Shown here: positions 63,791-64,000 of the stretch, in pieces
Numbering within the stretch: position 1 is the first letter of the stretch
Layout: each line of letters begins with the position of its first letter
Assembly: GCA_935421135.1 (NCBI GenBank)
Contig: OW285190.1
Span: 13,588,501 to 13,652,500 of the forward strand
Direction of reading: 5' to 3'
Length of the DNA stretch: 64,000 nucleotides
DNA from: Bugulina stolonifera
Taxonomy: Eukaryota > Bryozoa > Gymnolaemata > Cheilostomatida > Bugulidae
Program-made: the position numbers and the translations under genes
The notes under the pieces: model-generated
Told to the model about the DNA's origin: nothing
Seen by the model: only the letters and a program-made list of their open reading frames with translations
Databases searched by the model: none

Positions 63791-64000
63791 ATAGCACCTG
63801 CCGCTGTTCTTTATATCCACATAGCATGTTCAACATTTTTCCTTCAGAACTGTTCTCATCTGTAAATAGAGTGTATACTGTTGGAATATATCACCTATAG
63901 CTGAGTTAAACTAATGAATATCTAACACAGTTGTACCATTTCAGAGACGTTGTAGATGATGGATCCACTCAATGATAAAATATTAGCAGTTTGGAGTTAT

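Noticed and set aside
63900..64000. Next PMCA exon after 63682
   Set aside because: The acceptors near 63930, 63944 and 63954 all lead to in-frame stops within a few codons when joined to the preceding phase-1 exon; the next exon is probably beyond the window.

Overview
The window is eukaryotic nuclear DNA from an animal. It is visibly AT-rich, with genes broken into many short exons by GT-AG introns of a few hundred bases to a few kilobases. Introns and spacers carry MITE-like elements, a tRNA-derived SINE, minisatellites and many short acatgtacatgta-type runs. The gene content (aminergic class A GPCRs, nucleoredoxin, CTHRC1-like secreted protein, cytosolic prolyl oligopeptidase, plasma-membrane Ca2+-ATPase) points to an invertebrate metazoan. 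I cannot name the phylum from sequence alone. Exon models below were built by hand from ORFs, splice consensus, phase continuity and remembered family sequences.

Layout. 506-9147 (+): the 3' part of a class A GPCR gene, 19 exons running from intracellular loop 3 through TM6 and TM7 into an extraordinarily long cytoplasmic tail of about 930 residues; the 5' exons lie outside the window. 11175-17431 (+): complete seven-exon nucleoredoxin gene (410 aa). 19151-20482 (-): intronless serotonin-like amine GPCR (443 aa). 20483-31543: about 11 kb with no convincing gene, holding a TA-flanked MITE-like element (21785-22290), a SINE with a 16-bp target-site duplication (22826-23071), a 7-bp satellite and hairpins. 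31544-39148 (+): a 12-exon gene for a secreted 640-aa protein made of a signal peptide, a PAN/Apple-like and a Cys-rich segment, then three tandem copies of a three-exon cassette encoding a domain like the C-terminal domain of CTHRC1, without any collagen repeat. 39472-46447 (-): complete 17-exon prolyl oligopeptidase (710 aa, catalytic triad present), convergent with the previous gene. 46448-53981: spacer without a recognised gene. 54059-63682 and beyond (+): the first coding exons of a plasma-membrane calcium ATPase, cut by the window end; its second coding intron holds a roughly 3.2-kb 20-bp minisatellite with a perfect 420-bp higher-order duplication.

The genes look like unrelated neighbours, not a functional cluster. 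The most unusual item is the triplicated CTHRC1-like cassette gene. Next come the giant-tailed amine-type GPCR and the amount of young-looking repeat structure inside introns.
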